Origin: Janibacter sp. A1S7
GTDB taxonomy: Bacteria > Actinomycetota > Actinomycetes > Actinomycetales > Dermatophilaceae
Assembly (NCBI RefSeq): GCF_037198315.1
Contig: NZ_CP144913.1
Span: 1,860,001 to 1,924,000 of the forward strand
Reading direction: 5' to 3'
DNA: 64,000 nucleotides
The position numbers and the translations under genes were made by a program. Shown in pieces: positions 1-9,558 of the stretch. Within the stretch, counting starts at the first letter, position 1; the number at the start of each line of letters is the position of its first letter. A model generated the notes under the pieces. The model did not search any database and was not told where the DNA came from. It saw only the letters and a program-made list of their open reading frames with translations.

Positions 1-299
1 GCGTAGTGCCCGGCCTCCGGCAGGGTGAAGTCGACGACCTCGCGCAGGAACCGGTCCGGGACCTGGGTGAGGATGCCCGCGCCGTCACCGACGAGCGGGT
101 CGGCGCCGGTGGCACCGCGGTGCTCGAGGTTGGTCAGGGCGAGCAGCGCGTGCTCGATGATGTCGTGACCGGCGTGACCGCGCATCGTCGCGACCATGGC
201 GACGCCACAGGCATCGCGCTCGGTGTCGCGACGGTAGAGACCCGTGTCCGGAGGAAGGGCCGACCAGCGCTCGTAGGGGGAGAAGGACACAGGGGTCAC
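1..299 (-). CDS. gltB: Glutamate synthase large subunit, N-terminal part (cut by window edge)
   Basis: Only the first 99 codons lie in the window. Read from a GTG at 299, the protein contains [14 protein letters not shown] near residues 29-42 and [19 protein letters not shown] after it, which are hallmarks of the class II glutamine amidotransferase domain of GltB. Cys31 would become the N-terminal nucleophile after removal of a short propeptide. The enzyme makes glutamate from glutamine and 2-oxoglutarate. An in-frame TGA at 306-308 just upstream rules out an earlier start. It lies downstream of lgt on the same strand, with paired palindromes in the 172-nt gap, which suggests its own regulated promoter. 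Confidence 0.93.
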   Translation of the reverse strand, partial: MTPVSFSPYERWSALPPDTGLYRRDTERDACGVAMVATMRGHAGHDIIEHALLALTNLEHRGATGADPLVGDGAGILTQVPDRFLREVVDFTLPEAGHY

Positions 300-442
300 G
301 TCGGGTCACCGTCCTTGAGGTGCAATCGGGTCGGACAGGCTCGCGTCGACCTGGCACGGACGTCGCGGATACCTGCTGGTGGGATCCGCAGACACCGGTG
401 GCCGCGGTGCGGAGAAGAGTAGCAGCGCCACGTCTTGCTGGA

Positions 443-469
443 TGAGAATCTTGTTCTCACCTAGTGAGA
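443..469. promoter_or_regulatory. Two overlapping palindromes upstream of gltB
   Basis: On the plus strand TGAGAA-TCTTG-TTCTCA occupies 443-459 and TCTCAC-CTA-GTGAGA occupies 455-469. Both are perfect 6-bp inverted repeats and they share TCTCA. They lie between the lgt stop (472) and the gltB start (299), so they sit in the likely gltB promoter or leader. They could bind a dimeric regulator, or form alternative hairpins. The cognate protein is not known from this sequence. Confidence 0.5.
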
Positions 470-471
470 TT

Positions 472-1308
472 TCAGGCGCGGGCGCGCTCGCGCCTCCCGA
501 AAATCCGGAACATGACGACTCCCAACGTGAAGACGATCACACTCACCCAGATATTCACGCGCAGTCCCAGGATCGTGTTCGCCGCGTCCGTTCGCATCAT
601 CTCGATGAACAACCGGCCCGCCGGATAGCCGGCGACGTAGAGCGCGAAGACCTGCCCGCGCGCCAGCACGACTCGACGGTCGACGACCAGGAGCACGATC
701 GCCAGCGCGAACAGGAAGAGTGACTCGTAGAGGAAGGTCGGTTGGAAGGTGCCGAGGACGACCGGGTCCCCCGCTGCATCCACCACCGCCTGGCCGGACG
801 CCGCATCGAAGCGGTGGATCTCCAGACCCCACGGGAGATCAGTGGGCTCACCGTAGATCTCGTTGTTGAACCAGTTGCCCCAGCGGCCGATCCCCTGGGC
901 GATGAGCACGCCCGGTGCGACGGCGTCGGTGAAGTCGAGGAAGCGGACCCCGGTCGAGCGCAGTCCGATCCAGGCCCCCACGGCGCCGAGGGCGACCGCG
1001 CCCCAGATGCCGAGTCCGCCCTGCCAGATCTTCAGCGCGTCCAGCGGGGTGCCGTCCTCCCCGAAGTACGGCTGGGGCGTGGTGACGACGTGGTAGAGCC
1101 GGCCACCGATGATGCCGAAGGGCACGGCCCACATGGCCACATCGAGGACGACGCCCTCCTCGGCGCCACGATCGCGCAGCCGCCGGTCCCCCATCCAGAT
1201 CGCCACGGCGATCCCGGCGAGGATGCACAGGGCGTAGGCGTGGATGGTCAGTGGGCCGAGCTCGATGGCGGCCGTCGTGGGCGAAGGGAGCGCCCCGGGG
1301 GCGATCAC
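472..1308 (-). CDS. lgt: Phosphatidylglycerol-prolipoprotein diacylglyceryl transferase
   Basis: A 278-residue polytopic membrane enzyme that moves diacylglycerol from phosphatidylglycerol to the lipobox cysteine of prolipoproteins. The Lgt signature GRWGNWFNNEIYG is at residues 141-153, and the conserved IWQGGLGIWG stretch is near 94-103. About seven hydrophobic segments are visible and the length is normal for the family. The start codon overlaps the stop of the upstream DsbA-like gene by 4 nt (1305-1308), so the two are translationally coupled. It is the last gene of the trp-dsbA-lgt run before gltB. Confidence 0.95.
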   Translation of the reverse strand: MIAPGALPSPTTAAIELGPLTIHAYALCILAGIAVAIWMGDRRLRDRGAEEGVVLDVAMWAVPFGIIGGRLYHVVTTPQPYFGEDGTPLDALKIWQGGLGIWGAVALGAVGAWIGLRSTGVRFLDFTDAVAPGVLIAQGIGRWGNWFNNEIYGEPTDLPWGLEIHRFDAASGQAVVDAAGDPVVLGTFQPTFLYESLFLFALAIVLLVVDRRVVLARGQVFALYVAGYPAGRLFIEMMRTDAANTILGLRVNIWVSVIVFTLGVVMFRIFGRRERARA

Positions 1309-2093
1309 TGCCGGGCCACCATGTCCTCGGGCACGTCACCGCTGGTGAGGATCTGCTTCAGGGTGTCGGTGTCCACCTCTCCGGTCTGCTGGTCGATCAC
1401 GCTGCCCCAGTTGAACGGCGTCCCGTCGACCTCCACCGTCGGTGTCCCCTTGATCCCGGACTCCACCGCGGCGTCGTCGACGCTCTGGACGTAGTCCACG
1501 TAGGTGTGCTCGTCGGTGCACTGCTGCCACTCGTCGAGCCCGTCGCCCGTGAGGCCGGCTCGCTCCGCAGCCTGCGTGTAGGCGGCGTCGGGGAAGCCGT
1601 CAGCGGTCTCCTGCTGCGGCTGCAACGCGAACAGCGCCTCGTGGTACTCGGTCCACTTGCCCTGGTTCGCGGCGCAGAGGGCGCTCGAACCGGCGATCGC
1701 CGACGACTCGCCACCGACATTGTTGTCGATGAGGGTCATCAGGTGCACCCGCAGTCGGATCTTCCCGTCCTGGGCCAGCTGGGTGACGGTCTCTCCCTCG
1801 TACTGCTCGAAGGCCTTGCACGCGGGGCAGCGGAAGTCCTCGTAGATGTCGACGACGGGCGCGTCCTTGGCCGGATCGGCGTCCGCGTAGGGCTCGACGG
1901 GCTCGCCCTTGGTCACGCCCTGCGGCAGCGCGTCCACGCCGCCGGAGTCGCGCACGGCGTTGACGACGACGGCGCCGACGACGAGGACGATGGCCACGAT
2001 GAGGACGATCCCACCGACGATGACGGCATTGGCCCCGCCGCCGGTGCCCTTGGCTGCGGCCTGCGCCTTGGCCTTGCGGTCCTGGTTGCTCAC
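1305..2093 (-). CDS. Membrane-anchored DsbA-like thiol-disulfide oxidoreductase
   Basis: A 262-residue protein with a short cytoplasmic tail, one transmembrane helix at about residues 22-46 and an extracytoplasmic thioredoxin-fold domain (DsbA/DsbG type, thioredoxin_4). The redox motif is Cys89-Pro-Ala-Cys92 in EDFRCPACKAFE, and a cis-proline loop (IKGTPTVEVDG) lies near the C-terminus. It probably catalyses disulfide formation or reduction in secreted proteins. It overlaps doxX-like upstream and lgt downstream by 4 nt each. Its partner may be the DoxX/MauE-like protein, which also carries a cysteine pair. Substrates cannot be read from the sequence. Confidence 0.85.
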   Translation of the reverse strand: MSNQDRKAKAQAAAKGTGGGANAVIVGGIVLIVAIVLVVGAVVVNAVRDSGGVDALPQGVTKGEPVEPYADADPAKDAPVVDIYEDFRCPACKAFEQYEGETVTQLAQDGKIRLRVHLMTLIDNNVGGESSAIAGSSALCAANQGKWTEYHEALFALQPQQETADGFPDAAYTQAAERAGLTGDGLDEWQQCTDEHTYVDYVQSVDDAAVESGIKGTPTVEVDGTPFNWGSVIDQQTGEVDTDTLKQILTSGDVPEDMVARQ

Positions 2094-2572
2094 GTGTGCT
2101 CCTTCACGTCGGCGAAGAGGTATCGATCAAGACTGAGGGCGGTGCGTGGCCGGACGAGGAGCCACACCCCGCAGAGGGCGAGACCGAGGTCGCGGGCGAT
2201 CTCCTGCCCGTATCTCGTCTCGTCGGCCGCCACGTCGCCGCCACCGCCGAAGCAGCCGCAGTCGATGGTCAGTCCCCGGGCCCACGCCTGGGCGATGCCG
2301 ATGACGAAGGCGGCCATGAGCAGCGTGCCCAGGAGCGCGTTGATCCGGGTGAAGAGACCGAGGACGAGGAGCAGCCCGATGATGACCTCGATCCAGGGCA
2401 GGGCGTATCCGATGTACTTGGCCACCTCGAAGGGCATGACGTCGTAGCCCTGGACTGCGCGCGCGGCCCCTCGGGGATTGCCGAGCTTCAACCCACCCGC
2501 GACGAGGAGGACCCCGCCGAGGGCGAGTCGGGCCGCCAGACCCACGAGGTCCGGGAGACGCTGTCTGCTCAT
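2090..2572 (-). CDS. DoxX/MauE-family membrane protein with CxC motif
   Basis: A 160-residue protein with four hydrophobic helices. It begins with a DoxX-like segment (LVAGGLKLGNP near residues 23-33) and carries DCGCFGG at 104-110, which puts a redox-capable Cys105-Gly-Cys107 pair between helices, as in MauE-like redox-associated proteins. The ATG at 2572 overlaps the trpA stop (2569-2572) and matches the usual length; the reading frame upstream is an artefact. Its place between trpA and the DsbA-like gene suggests that it recycles electrons for that protein, which is an inference. Confidence 0.8.
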   Translation of the reverse strand: MSRQRLPDLVGLAARLALGGVLLVAGGLKLGNPRGAARAVQGYDVMPFEVAKYIGYALPWIEVIIGLLLVLGLFTRINALLGTLLMAAFVIGIAQAWARGLTIDCGCFGGGGDVAADETRYGQEIARDLGLALCGVWLLVRPRTALSLDRYLFADVKEHT

Positions 2573-3375
2573 GCGCGTCCCCGCACGCCCTCCGCCAGTT
2601 CCCGGGTGAGGTCGCGCAGCGCTGCCAGCCCCTCCTCGGGGGCACGATCGAGCATGGTGCTCACCAGGGCGGAGCCCACGATGACTCCGTCGGCGAAGGA
2701 GGCCACCTCGGCGGCCTGGGAGCCCGTGCTGACTCCGAGACCCACGCAGAGCGGCAGGTCGGTCGTCGCCCGGACACGTGCGACCAGAGCCGACGCCGCA
2801 CCTCCCACGCTCCCGCGGGCACCGGTGACGCCCATCGTCGAGGCGGTGTAGACGAACCCGCTCGTCGCGCCGGTGACCGCGGCGATGCGCTCGGTCGTCG
2901 AGCTCGGTGCGACGAGGAAGATGCGGTCGAGCCCGTGCCGCTCGCTCGCGGTGCGCCACTCCCCCGCTTCCTCCGGGATGAGGTCCGGGGTGATGATCCC
3001 CGCGCCGCCGGCGGCAGCGAGGTCGGCAGCGTAGCGGTCGACTCCCCGGCGCAGGACGAGGTTCCAGTAGGACATGACCACCGGAACTGCTCCGGCCTCC
3101 CTGGCCGCCGAGACGGCCCGGAAGACGTCGTCGACGTGGACCCCCTTCGCCAGTGCCTCGGTGGCGGCGCGCTGGATGACCGGGCCGTCCATGACCGGGT
3201 CGCTGTAGGGCATGCCGACCTCGACGATGTCAGCACCGGCCTCGGCCAGGGTGCGCACCGCGTCGATGGAACCCTCGACGCTCGGGTACCCGACGGGCAG
3301 GTAGCCGATCAGTGCAGCACGGCCCTCGTCGCGACACCGGGCGAAGACGTCGGCCAGCCCCGGGGAGGCGCTCAT
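2569..3375 (-). CDS. trpA: Tryptophan synthase alpha chain
   Basis: A 268-residue TIM barrel that cleaves indole-3-glycerol phosphate to indole and glyceraldehyde 3-phosphate and passes indole to TrpB. The acid-base residues correspond to Glu52 ([11 protein letters not shown]) and Asp63 (MDGPVIQ). The phosphate-binding segment [10 protein letters not shown] is present. The gene starts 4 nt inside the end of trpB (3372-3375) and is coupled to it. Length and motifs are normal. Confidence 0.96.
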   Translation of the reverse strand: MSASPGLADVFARCRDEGRAALIGYLPVGYPSVEGSIDAVRTLAEAGADIVEVGMPYSDPVMDGPVIQRAATEALAKGVHVDDVFRAVSAAREAGAVPVVMSYWNLVLRRGVDRYAADLAAAGGAGIITPDLIPEEAGEWRTASERHGLDRIFLVAPSSTTERIAAVTGATSGFVYTASTMGVTGARGSVGGAASALVARVRATTDLPLCVGLGVSTGSQAAEVASFADGVIVGSALVSTMLDRAPEEGLAALRDLTRELAEGVRGRA

Positions 3376-4589
3376 GCCTGATCTCCCTCGTCACCGTCGA
3401 CCAGCCCGAACCACTCGGCGACCGTGTGCATGTCCTTGTCGCCGCGGCCGGAGAGATTGACGAGCAGGACGGCCTCGGGACCGAGTTCCCGGCCGATGTC
3501 GAGCGCCGCGGACAGGGCGTGCGCCGACTCGAGTGCCGGGATGATGCCCTCGGTGCGACACAGCAGCTCGAAGGCGTGCATCACCTGCTCATCCGTGGCG
3601 TAGCGGTACTCCGCCCGGCCCGAATCGCGCAGGAACGAGTGCTCCGGACCGACGCTCGGGTAGTCCAGTCCTGCGGAGACGGAGTGCGTCTCGAGGGTCT
3701 GGCCCTCCTCGTCCTGCATGAGGTAGCTCATCGCTCCGTGGAGCACGCCGGGCTCGGCCGTCGCGAAGCGCGCCGCGTGCCGTCCGGTCTCGATGCCCTC
3801 GCCACCGGCCTCGACGCCGACGAGACGGACCGCCTCGTCGCCGACGAACCGGTGGAAGATGCCCATGGCGTTGGACCCGCCGCCGACGCAGGCGATGACG
3901 GCGTCCGGGAGACGTCCGGTCAGCTCGAGGACCTGCTCGCGGGCCTCCTCTCCGATGATCCTGTGGAAGTCACGGACCATCTCGGGGAAGGGGTGGGGGC
4001 CGGTGACCGTGCCCAGGACGTAGTGGGTGTGCTCGACATTGGTCACCCAGTCGCGCATGGCCTCGTTGATCGCGTCCTTGAGAGTGGCGCTGCCGTGCTC
4101 GACCGGCACGACGGTGGCCCCGAGGACCCGCATGCGGGCGACGTTGAGCGCCTGGCGTTCGGTGTCGACGCGACCCATGTAGACCGTGCACTCCAGGCCC
4201 ATGAGCGCCGCCGCCGTCGCGGTCGCGACACCGTGCTGGCCGGCACCCGTCTCGGCGATGACGCGCTGCTTGCCCATGCGCTTGGTCAGCAGGGCCTGGG
4301 CAAGGACGTTGTTGATCTTGTGGCTGCCGGTGTGGTTGAGGTCCTCGCGCTTGAGGATGATCCGCGCCCCCCCGGCGTGCTCGGCGAAGCGGGGGACCTC
4401 GGTGATGATGCTCGGCCGGCCCGTGTAGGTGCGGTGCAGCCGGGCCAGCTCGTCGAGGAAGTCGGGGTCGACCATGGCCTTCAGGCGGGCCTCGTCCAGC
4501 TCTTCGAGCGCGGGGATCAGCGCCTCGGGCACGTAGCGCCCACCGAAGGCGCCGAATCGTCCCGGTGTGGGCTGCTGCTGCTCGCTCAT
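3372..4589 (-). CDS. trpB: Tryptophan synthase beta chain
   Basis: A 405-residue PLP enzyme that condenses indole with serine. The PLP lysine is Lys91 in [11 protein letters not shown], the phosphate cup GGGSNAMG is present, and so is the [10 protein letters not shown] loop. The ATG at 4589 overlaps the trpC stop by 4 nt (4586-4589). The reading frame is open much further upstream, but that part is the shadow of trpC. It forms the alpha2beta2 complex with the neighbouring trpA product. Confidence 0.97.
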   Translation of the reverse strand: MSEQQQPTPGRFGAFGGRYVPEALIPALEELDEARLKAMVDPDFLDELARLHRTYTGRPSIITEVPRFAEHAGGARIILKREDLNHTGSHKINNVLAQALLTKRMGKQRVIAETGAGQHGVATATAAALMGLECTVYMGRVDTERQALNVARMRVLGATVVPVEHGSATLKDAINEAMRDWVTNVEHTHYVLGTVTGPHPFPEMVRDFHRIIGEEAREQVLELTGRLPDAVIACVGGGSNAMGIFHRFVGDEAVRLVGVEAGGEGIETGRHAARFATAEPGVLHGAMSYLMQDEEGQTLETHSVSAGLDYPSVGPEHSFLRDSGRAEYRYATDEQVMHAFELLCRTEGIIPALESAHALSAALDIGRELGPEAVLLVNLSGRGDKDMHTVAEWFGLVDGDEGDQA

Positions 4590-5377
4590 CGCGTGGCTCC
4601 CGCCTCGATCATGCTGCGCACACCCGCCGCGGGGTCTCCCCCGATCACGAGGGCCTCTCCGACGAGGACGGCGTCGGCACCGGCACGGGCGAAGAGCCGC
4701 GCGTCCTCGGGCCCCTGCACCCCGGACTCGGCGACCCGCACGCATGCCTGCGGGATGAGCGGAGCCAGCCGGGCAAAGGTGTCGTGGTGGACCTCGAGGG
4801 TCTTGAGGTTGCGGTTGTTGACCCCGATCACCGTGGCCCCGAGGTCGACCGCGCGGGTTGCCTCCGCCTCGTCGTGGACCTCGACCAGGCAGGTCATGCC
4901 GAGCCTTCCGGCCAGAGCCATCAACGAGGCCAGACGCGCGTCGTCGAGGGCCGCGACGATGAGCAGGACGATGTCGGCGCCCCGGGCGCGAGCCTCCCAG
5001 ACCTGGTACTCGCTCACCATGAAGTCCTTGCGCAGCACGGGCAGGTCGACGGCGGCGCGGACGGCGCTGAGGTCGTCCAGCGACCCGGAGAAACGCCGCT
5101 CCTCGGTGAGCACCGAGATGGCTGTGGCCCCACCCTCGGCGTAGGCGCTCGCCAACGCCGCCGGGTCGGGGATGCGGGACAGATCGCCCTTGCTCGGGCT
5201 CTTGCGCTTCACCTCGGCGATGACGGACAGGCCCGGACGCCGCAGCAGGGCCTGGGCATCGCGTGGCGCCGGCATGCCGTCGCACTGTCGCTGGAGCTGC
5301 TCGAGCGGGAGCCGGGCCTCGCGCCCGGCCAGGTCCTCACGGACACCGTCGATGATCTGGTCGAGGACAGTGGGCAT
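4586..5377 (-). CDS. trpC: Indole-3-glycerol phosphate synthase
   Basis: A 263-residue TIM-barrel enzyme of tryptophan synthesis. Catalytic lysines appear in [13 protein letters not shown] and [10 protein letters not shown], with GVNNRNLKT and VAESGV at later strands. Two starts are possible, GTG at 5383 or ATG at 5377. I prefer 5377 because a TAGCCT box ends exactly 6 nt before it, which suits a leaderless transcript, and because MPTVLDQI matches family N-termini. It is a free-standing TrpC, with no TrpF or TrpD fusion. Confidence 0.93.
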   Translation of the reverse strand: MPTVLDQIIDGVREDLAGREARLPLEQLQRQCDGMPAPRDAQALLRRPGLSVIAEVKRKSPSKGDLSRIPDPAALASAYAEGGATAISVLTEERRFSGSLDDLSAVRAAVDLPVLRKDFMVSEYQVWEARARGADIVLLIVAALDDARLASLMALAGRLGMTCLVEVHDEAEATRAVDLGATVIGVNNRNLKTLEVHHDTFARLAPLIPQACVRVAESGVQGPEDARLFARAGADAVLVGEALVIGGDPAAGVRSMIEAGATR

Positions 5378-5383
5378 GTCCAC

Positions 5384-5389
5384 AGGCTA
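5384..5389 (-). promoter_or_regulatory. Candidate leaderless -10 box for trpCBA
   Basis: The minus strand reads TAGCCT here, a TAnnnT actinobacterial -10 element, followed by 6 nt and the ATG of trpC. Its TAG is also the stop codon of the tryptophan-associated membrane protein (5387-5389). If active, it would give a leaderless trpCBA transcript inside the larger operon. No clear -35 box was found, and the element rests on spacing alone. Confidence 0.4.
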
Positions 5390-5974
5390 GTCGACGCTCG
5401 GGTCGTCCCCGCGTGTGACCCGGTCCCAGTCGGAGTCGACGCGCTCACCACGCGCACCACCCACCTGGGTGGCCCCGTCACCGGCCGGCCGCTCGTACCT
5501 GCCACCGAGCGCGCCCCACCGGCGGCCGCCCACGACGGCCCCGGCCGCGGCGACCAGCAGCAGCACGGCGCCGGCGACGGCGACCCACGGCCAGGCGCTG
5601 GCGGATCCGGTGGCCTCGAGGGTGCCCGTGGTGCCGGAGCCCTCGGCGGCGACGGCCCCGAGCACCTCGGGCGCACTCAGTACCGCGCGCACCGACAGTG
5701 CGCTGACCCCGACCCCGACCCCGACCATGGCCAGGATGCTGATCCACCGGGCGATCCGACCGGAGGTCGTCGCGGCGACCGCGGCAGCCATCGCGACGAG
5801 CGCAAGACCGGCCAGGCCGGGCGCCGCCTCGCTCCCGACCGCGATCGCCCGGACGGGACCGGCCGGGCCGTCGACGGTCCCCGTGATCCAGTCCGCGCGA
5901 CCGGCCGCCAGCATGATGATCCCGGCGGCGATCGCGAGCAGCACCACGGCGGGCTTGCGCGTGAGCCGGCTCAT
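5387..5974 (-). CDS. Tryptophan-associated transmembrane protein (TIGR02234 type)
   Basis: A 195-residue membrane protein of the family found between trpE and trpC in actinobacteria. Four hydrophobic segments are seen at about residues 7-24, 50-68, 76-97 and 127-148, followed by a polar, charged tail ending SDWDRVTRGDDPSVD. No catalytic motif is visible and the function of the family is unknown. The ATG at 5974 overlaps the trpE stop (5971-5974). Its conserved position suggests a role linked to tryptophan or chorismate metabolism, but that rests on context only. Confidence 0.85.
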   Translation of the reverse strand: MSRLTRKPAVVLLAIAAGIIMLAAGRADWITGTVDGPAGPVRAIAVGSEAAPGLAGLALVAMAAAVAATTSGRIARWISILAMVGVGVGVSALSVRAVLSAPEVLGAVAAEGSGTTGTLEATGSASAWPWVAVAGAVLLLVAAAGAVVGGRRWGALGGRYERPAGDGATQVGGARGERVDSDWDRVTRGDDPSVD

Positions 5975-7545
5975 CGGGCTGCACTCCCCACGGGGCGCAC
6001 CGCGCGGGCGGCCGCAACGGCCGCCAGGGCCGAGCCGGCCTTGTGCACCGTCTCCTCCTGCTCCAGCGCGGGGACGGAGTCGGCGACGATGCCCGCACCG
6101 GCCTGCACGTGGGCGACGCCGTCCTTGATCAGGGCGGTGCGGATGGCGATCGCCATGTCCATGTCCCCGTGGAAGTCCAGGTAGCCGACGACCCCGCCGT
6201 AGACACCCCGCCGGCTGCGTTCGTACTTCTCGACCAGCTGGAGGGCCCGGGGCTTCGGCGCCCCGGACAGGGTCCCGGCCGGGAAGGTGGCGACGAGCAC
6301 GTCGAAGGCGTTCACCCCCTTCGCCATCTCGCCGACGAGCGTGGACTCGAGGTGGATCACGTGGCTGTAGCGGCGCAGGTTCATGAATTCGACACAGTCG
6401 ACGGTGCCTGCGGCACACACCTTCTGCAGGTCGTTGCGACCCAGGTCGACGAGCATGACGTGCTCGGAGCGCTCCTTGGGGTCACCGATCAGGTCCTCCT
6501 CGAGCTGGAGGTCGTGCTCCGGGGACTTCCCGCGTGGCCGGGTACCGGCGATCGGGTGGGTGATCGCCCGGCGGCCGGTGACCTTCACCAGGGCCTCCGG
6601 CGAGGAGCCGACGACGTCGTAGGTGGACCCGTCGGGGTGCGGCAGGCGCACGAAGTACATGTACGGGCTGGGGTTGGACCGGCGCAGCGCCCGGTAGACC
6701 TCGAGGCCGTCGACGGGGCACGGGGTGGAGAAGCGTTGGGAGAGCACGACCTGGAACACCTCCCCGGCGCGGATCTCCTCCTTGGCCTCCTCGACGATCT
6801 CCTCGAAGCGCTCGACGTCCACGTCGCTCTCCACCTCGGTTCGGGCGGCGGCGGCCACCTCCGGATCGACCGTCGCGACCGTGCTCTCCGCGGGCGCCGC
6901 CAGACACTCGGCCATCGCATCGATCCGGGCCACGGCGTCCCGCCAGGCCTCCTCGACGCGCTCGTCGGTGTCGTCGTAGTTGATCGCGTTGGCCACGAGC
7001 AGCACCGATCTGTCGCTGTGGTCGAGCACGGCGACGTCGGTGGCCAGGACCAGGCCGAGCTCCGGCACCCCGAGGACGTCGGGAAGCCGACTCGGGATCG
7101 TCTCCCACCGGCGCACCGCGTCGTAGGAGACCGCCCCCACCATCCCGCTGGTGAACGGCGGCAGACCGTCGACGGGTTCGGTGGCCAGGGCCTCCAGGGT
7201 GGAGCGAAGGGCGGTGGTCGGGTCACCCTCGGTCGGCACCCCGACGGGCGGCTCACCGATCCAGTGCACCTGCCCGTCCTGCTCGGTCAGCGTCGCGTGG
7301 CTCCGGGAGCCGACGATCGACCATCGGGACCACACACCGCCGTGCTCGGCGGACTCGAGCAGGAAGGTGCCGGGAGCACCGCCACCGAGCTTGCGGTACA
7401 CGCCGACGGGCGTTTCGCCGTCGGCGATGAGTCGGCGCACGACCGGCACGACCCGGCGATCCCGGGCCAGGACGGTGAAGGCGTCGAGATCGGGCCAGGT
7501 GCGGCCCGGGCTCAGGTCCGGGATCTCGCTGCGGGGCGCGGTCAT
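5971..7545 (-). CDS. trpE: Anthranilate synthase component I
   Basis: A 524-residue chorismate-utilising enzyme that makes anthranilate with the amidotransferase subunit TrpG. The feedback motif LLES is at residues 62-65, so inhibition by tryptophan is expected. The chorismate site is seen in [20 protein letters not shown] and [11 protein letters not shown]. TrpG and TrpD are not in this window, so they must lie elsewhere. The stop overlaps the next gene and the start overlaps hisI (7542-7545), giving hisI-trpE-membrane protein-trpCBA. Confidence 0.96.
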   Translation of the reverse strand: MTAPRSEIPDLSPGRTWPDLDAFTVLARDRRVVPVVRRLIADGETPVGVYRKLGGGAPGTFLLESAEHGGVWSRWSIVGSRSHATLTEQDGQVHWIGEPPVGVPTEGDPTTALRSTLEALATEPVDGLPPFTSGMVGAVSYDAVRRWETIPSRLPDVLGVPELGLVLATDVAVLDHSDRSVLLVANAINYDDTDERVEEAWRDAVARIDAMAECLAAPAESTVATVDPEVAAAARTEVESDVDVERFEEIVEEAKEEIRAGEVFQVVLSQRFSTPCPVDGLEVYRALRRSNPSPYMYFVRLPHPDGSTYDVVGSSPEALVKVTGRRAITHPIAGTRPRGKSPEHDLQLEEDLIGDPKERSEHVMLVDLGRNDLQKVCAAGTVDCVEFMNLRRYSHVIHLESTLVGEMAKGVNAFDVLVATFPAGTLSGAPKPRALQLVEKYERSRRGVYGGVVGYLDFHGDMDMAIAIRTALIKDGVAHVQAGAGIVADSVPALEQEETVHKAGSALAAVAAARAVRPVGSAAR

Positions 7546-7922
7546 GCACGCGCTCCCACGACGGCACCGAGGTCGCCGGCGTCGAAGCAGGTTCGCCTTC
7601 CGGTGTGACAGGCAGCCCCGACCTGGTCGACGCGCACGAGCAGTGCGTCACCATCGCAGTCGAGTGCCACCGAACGCACGTGCTGAGTGTGGCCGGAGGT
7701 GTCACCCTTGCGCCAGTACTCCCCGCGACTGCGCGACCAGAAGGTCACCCGACCCGAGGTCAGGGTGCGCCGCAGCGCCTCGTCGTCCATCCAACCGAGC
7801 ATGAGCACCTCACCGGTGTCGTGCTGCTGGATGACGGCCGCGACGAGTCCGGCGGGATCACGGCTCAGTAGGGCCGCGACCTCGTCGGGGAGGGGCGAGG
7901 TAGGAGTGGACACGCCTGCCAT
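7542..7922 (-). CDS. hisI: Phosphoribosyl-AMP cyclohydrolase
   Basis: A 126-residue enzyme of histidine synthesis that opens the adenine ring of PR-AMP. The metal-binding signature is intact: DCDGDALL, then the cysteines of [12 protein letters not shown]. The substrate motif [17 protein letters not shown] is present. I chose the ATG at 7922 (MAGVSTPTS); an upstream in-frame codon adds 13 residues of poor quality. It is the single-domain form, without HisE, which is encoded separately at 12642-12905. Confidence 0.95.
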   Translation of the reverse strand: MAGVSTPTSPLPDEVAALLSRDPAGLVAAVIQQHDTGEVLMLGWMDDEALRRTLTSGRVTFWSRSRGEYWRKGDTSGHTQHVRSVALDCDGDALLVRVDQVGAACHTGRRTCFDAGDLGAVVGARA

Positions 7923-8027
7923 TCTGCACTCCGACGCATGCCGCTGCCGAGCCGCCCACACGGTGCCTGTCGGGTCTCGAATCGGCCACGGCCACCCGGT
8001 CGGCGTGGCGCGGTCAGGTGTCGGGGC

Positions 8028-8033
8028 TACCCT
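8028..8033 (+). promoter_or_regulatory. Candidate -10 box for the TIGR03085 gene
   Basis: TACCCT fits TAnnnT and lies 39 nt before the ATG at 8073, which has GGAG at 8063-8066 as a ribosome-binding site. The 150-nt gap 7923-8072 separates divergent hisI and this gene, so it must hold promoters for both. No -35 box is convincing. I saw no tryptophan-rich leader peptide for the hisI-trp operon here. Confidence 0.3.
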
Positions 8034-8072
8034 TCGACCTCAGATGCCCCTGCCCCCGACCACGGAGCACCG

Positions 8073-8711
8073 ATGACCCGTCATGCCAGCATCGAGCGAG
8101 CCGCCCTGTGCGACACCTTCCTCGAGGTCGGACCCGATGCACCCACCCTCTGCGGCGGATGGAGCAGCGGCGACCTGCTCGCCCACCTGATCGTGCGAGA
8201 AGGCCGCCCGGACGCCTCGGCCGGCATCGTCGTCCCCGCCCTGTCGGGACGCGCGGAGACGGCCATGGCGCGGCTGCGGGCGCGCCACGACCACGAGACG
8301 CTCGTCGAGCGGTTGCGCCAGGGACCGCCCAGGTGGCACCCGACCCGCGTCCCCGTGGTTGACGAGAAGGTCAACCTCGTGGAGTTCTTCGTGCACCACG
8401 AGGACGTCCTGCGCGCCGGCCTCGGCGCTCCCCGCCGCTCGCTCAGCCGGGAGCACGTGGCCGCCCTCGGGGATCAGCTCGCCCTGGTGGGCCGCCTGCT
8501 CTTCCGCCGCACGAACGGGGCACGGGTGGAGCTCGTCACCGCCAAGCGCCGCACCCGGATCGGTTCCGGCGACGGGCCGGTGGTCCAGATCCACGGACGT
8601 CCCGGCGAGATCCTGCTCTTCGGCTTCGGCCGTCGGGACGTCGCCGAGGTCGAGCTCATCGGACCTCCGGAGGCCGTCGAGACGGTCCGGACGGCGGACT
8701 ACAGCCTCTAG
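8073..8711 (+). CDS. TIGR03085-family protein (mycothiol-dependent maleylpyruvate isomerase-like)
   Basis: A 212-residue actinobacterial protein of the DinB-like/maleylpyruvate isomerase superfamily. The N-terminal [21 protein letters not shown] and the central [13 protein letters not shown] place histidines where the family binds a divalent metal. The family is linked to mycothiol chemistry, but the substrate of this subgroup is unknown. The ATG at 8073 has a good GGAG site. Its TAG stop and the TAG stop of convergent hisF share the four bases CTAG at 8708-8711. Confidence 0.8.
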   Translation: MTRHASIERAALCDTFLEVGPDAPTLCGGWSSGDLLAHLIVREGRPDASAGIVVPALSGRAETAMARLRARHDHETLVERLRQGPPRWHPTRVPVVDEKVNLVEFFVHHEDVLRAGLGAPRRSLSREHVAALGDQLALVGRLLFRRTNGARVELVTAKRRTRIGSGDGPVVQIHGRPGEILLFGFGRRDVAEVELIGPPEAVETVRTADYSL

Positions 8712-9514
8712 GAGCCGCTCCTGCCGGCCCCGGCATCACCGCGACGCACCGGGTGACCGGTGGCGGCCAGTGCGTCCTTGACCTCGCTGAGCGTCACCTC
8801 ACCGAAGTGGAAGATGCTCGCCGCGAGTACGGCGTCGGCGCCGGTGTCCACCGCGGGTGGGAAGTGCTCCGCAACACCGGCACCCCCGCTGGCGATCACC
8901 GGGATGCCCACCTCGGGTCGCACCGCCGCGATGAGCTCGAGGTCGAAGCCTGCCTTGGTGCCGTCCCTGTCCATCGAGTTGAGCAGGATCTCACCGGCAC
9001 CGAGCTCGGCAGCCCGCGCGCACCACTCGACGGCATCGATCCCGGTGCCGCGCCGACCGCCGTGGGTCGTCACCTCGAAGCCGCCCACGAGGGAGCCGCT
9101 CTCGTCCCGTCGGCGACGCACGTCGGCGGAGAGCACGAGCACCTGGGCGCCGAAGCGGTCGGCGACCTCGCTGATCAGCTCCGGGCGCGCGATGGCTGCG
9201 GTGTTGACCCCGACCTTGTCCGCCCCGCAGCGCAGCAGCCGGTCGACGTCCTCGACGGTGCGTACTCCGCCACCGACGGTCAACGGGATGAAGACCTCCT
9301 CTGCGGTCCTGGTGACGACGTCATAGGTCGTGGACCGATCGCCGCTGCTGGCGGTGACGTCGAGGAAGGTCAGCTCGTCCGCCCCTTCGGCCCCGTACCG
9401 ACGAGCGAGCTCGACCGGGTCGCCGGCGTCACGGAGGTTGTCGAAGTTGACGCCCTTGACGACCCGTCCGGCGTCGACGTCGAGACAGGGGATGACACGC
9501 ACGGCGAGGGACAC
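8708..9514 (-). CDS. hisF: Imidazole glycerol phosphate synthase, cyclase subunit
   Basis: A 268-residue TIM barrel that works with HisH to form imidazole glycerol phosphate and AICAR. The two catalytic aspartates are Asp12 ([14 protein letters not shown]) and Asp131 ([10 protein letters not shown]). Phosphate-binding [10 protein letters not shown] and [11 protein letters not shown] are present. HisH and HisA are not next to it. The GTG at 9514 lies 6 nt after a TAGGCT box, so it is probably leaderless and separately transcribed. Confidence 0.96.
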   Translation of the reverse strand: MSLAVRVIPCLDVDAGRVVKGVNFDNLRDAGDPVELARRYGAEGADELTFLDVTASSGDRSTTYDVVTRTAEEVFIPLTVGGGVRTVEDVDRLLRCGADKVGVNTAAIARPELISEVADRFGAQVLVLSADVRRRRDESGSLVGGFEVTTHGGRRGTGIDAVEWCARAAELGAGEILLNSMDRDGTKAGFDLELIAAVRPEVGIPVIASGGAGVAEHFPPAVDTGADAVLAASIFHFGEVTLSEVKDALAATGHPVRRGDAGAGRSGS

Positions 9515-9520
9515 GGCTGC

Positions 9521-9526
9521 AGCCTA
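9521..9526 (-). promoter_or_regulatory. Candidate leaderless -10 box for hisF
   Basis: The minus strand reads TAGGCT, followed by 6 nt and the GTG start of hisF. This is the classic TAnnnT spacing of leaderless actinobacterial transcripts. The plus strand TAGTGT of the divergent kinase gene lies about 20 nt away. Confidence 0.45.
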
Positions 9527-9544
9527 CCGAGCGTCAGGACGGGC

Positions 9545-9550
9545 TAGTGT
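9545..9550 (+). promoter_or_regulatory. Candidate leaderless -10 box for the P-loop kinase gene
   Basis: TAGTGT is followed by 8 nt and the ATG at 9559. This supports 9559 rather than the in-frame GTG at 9547, which lies inside the box. Confidence 0.4.
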
Positions 9551-9558
9551 TCGCCCCG

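Noticed and set aside
7923..8072. Tryptophan attenuator in front of hisI-trpE
   Set aside because: No short frame with consecutive Trp codons and no terminator-like hairpin seen.
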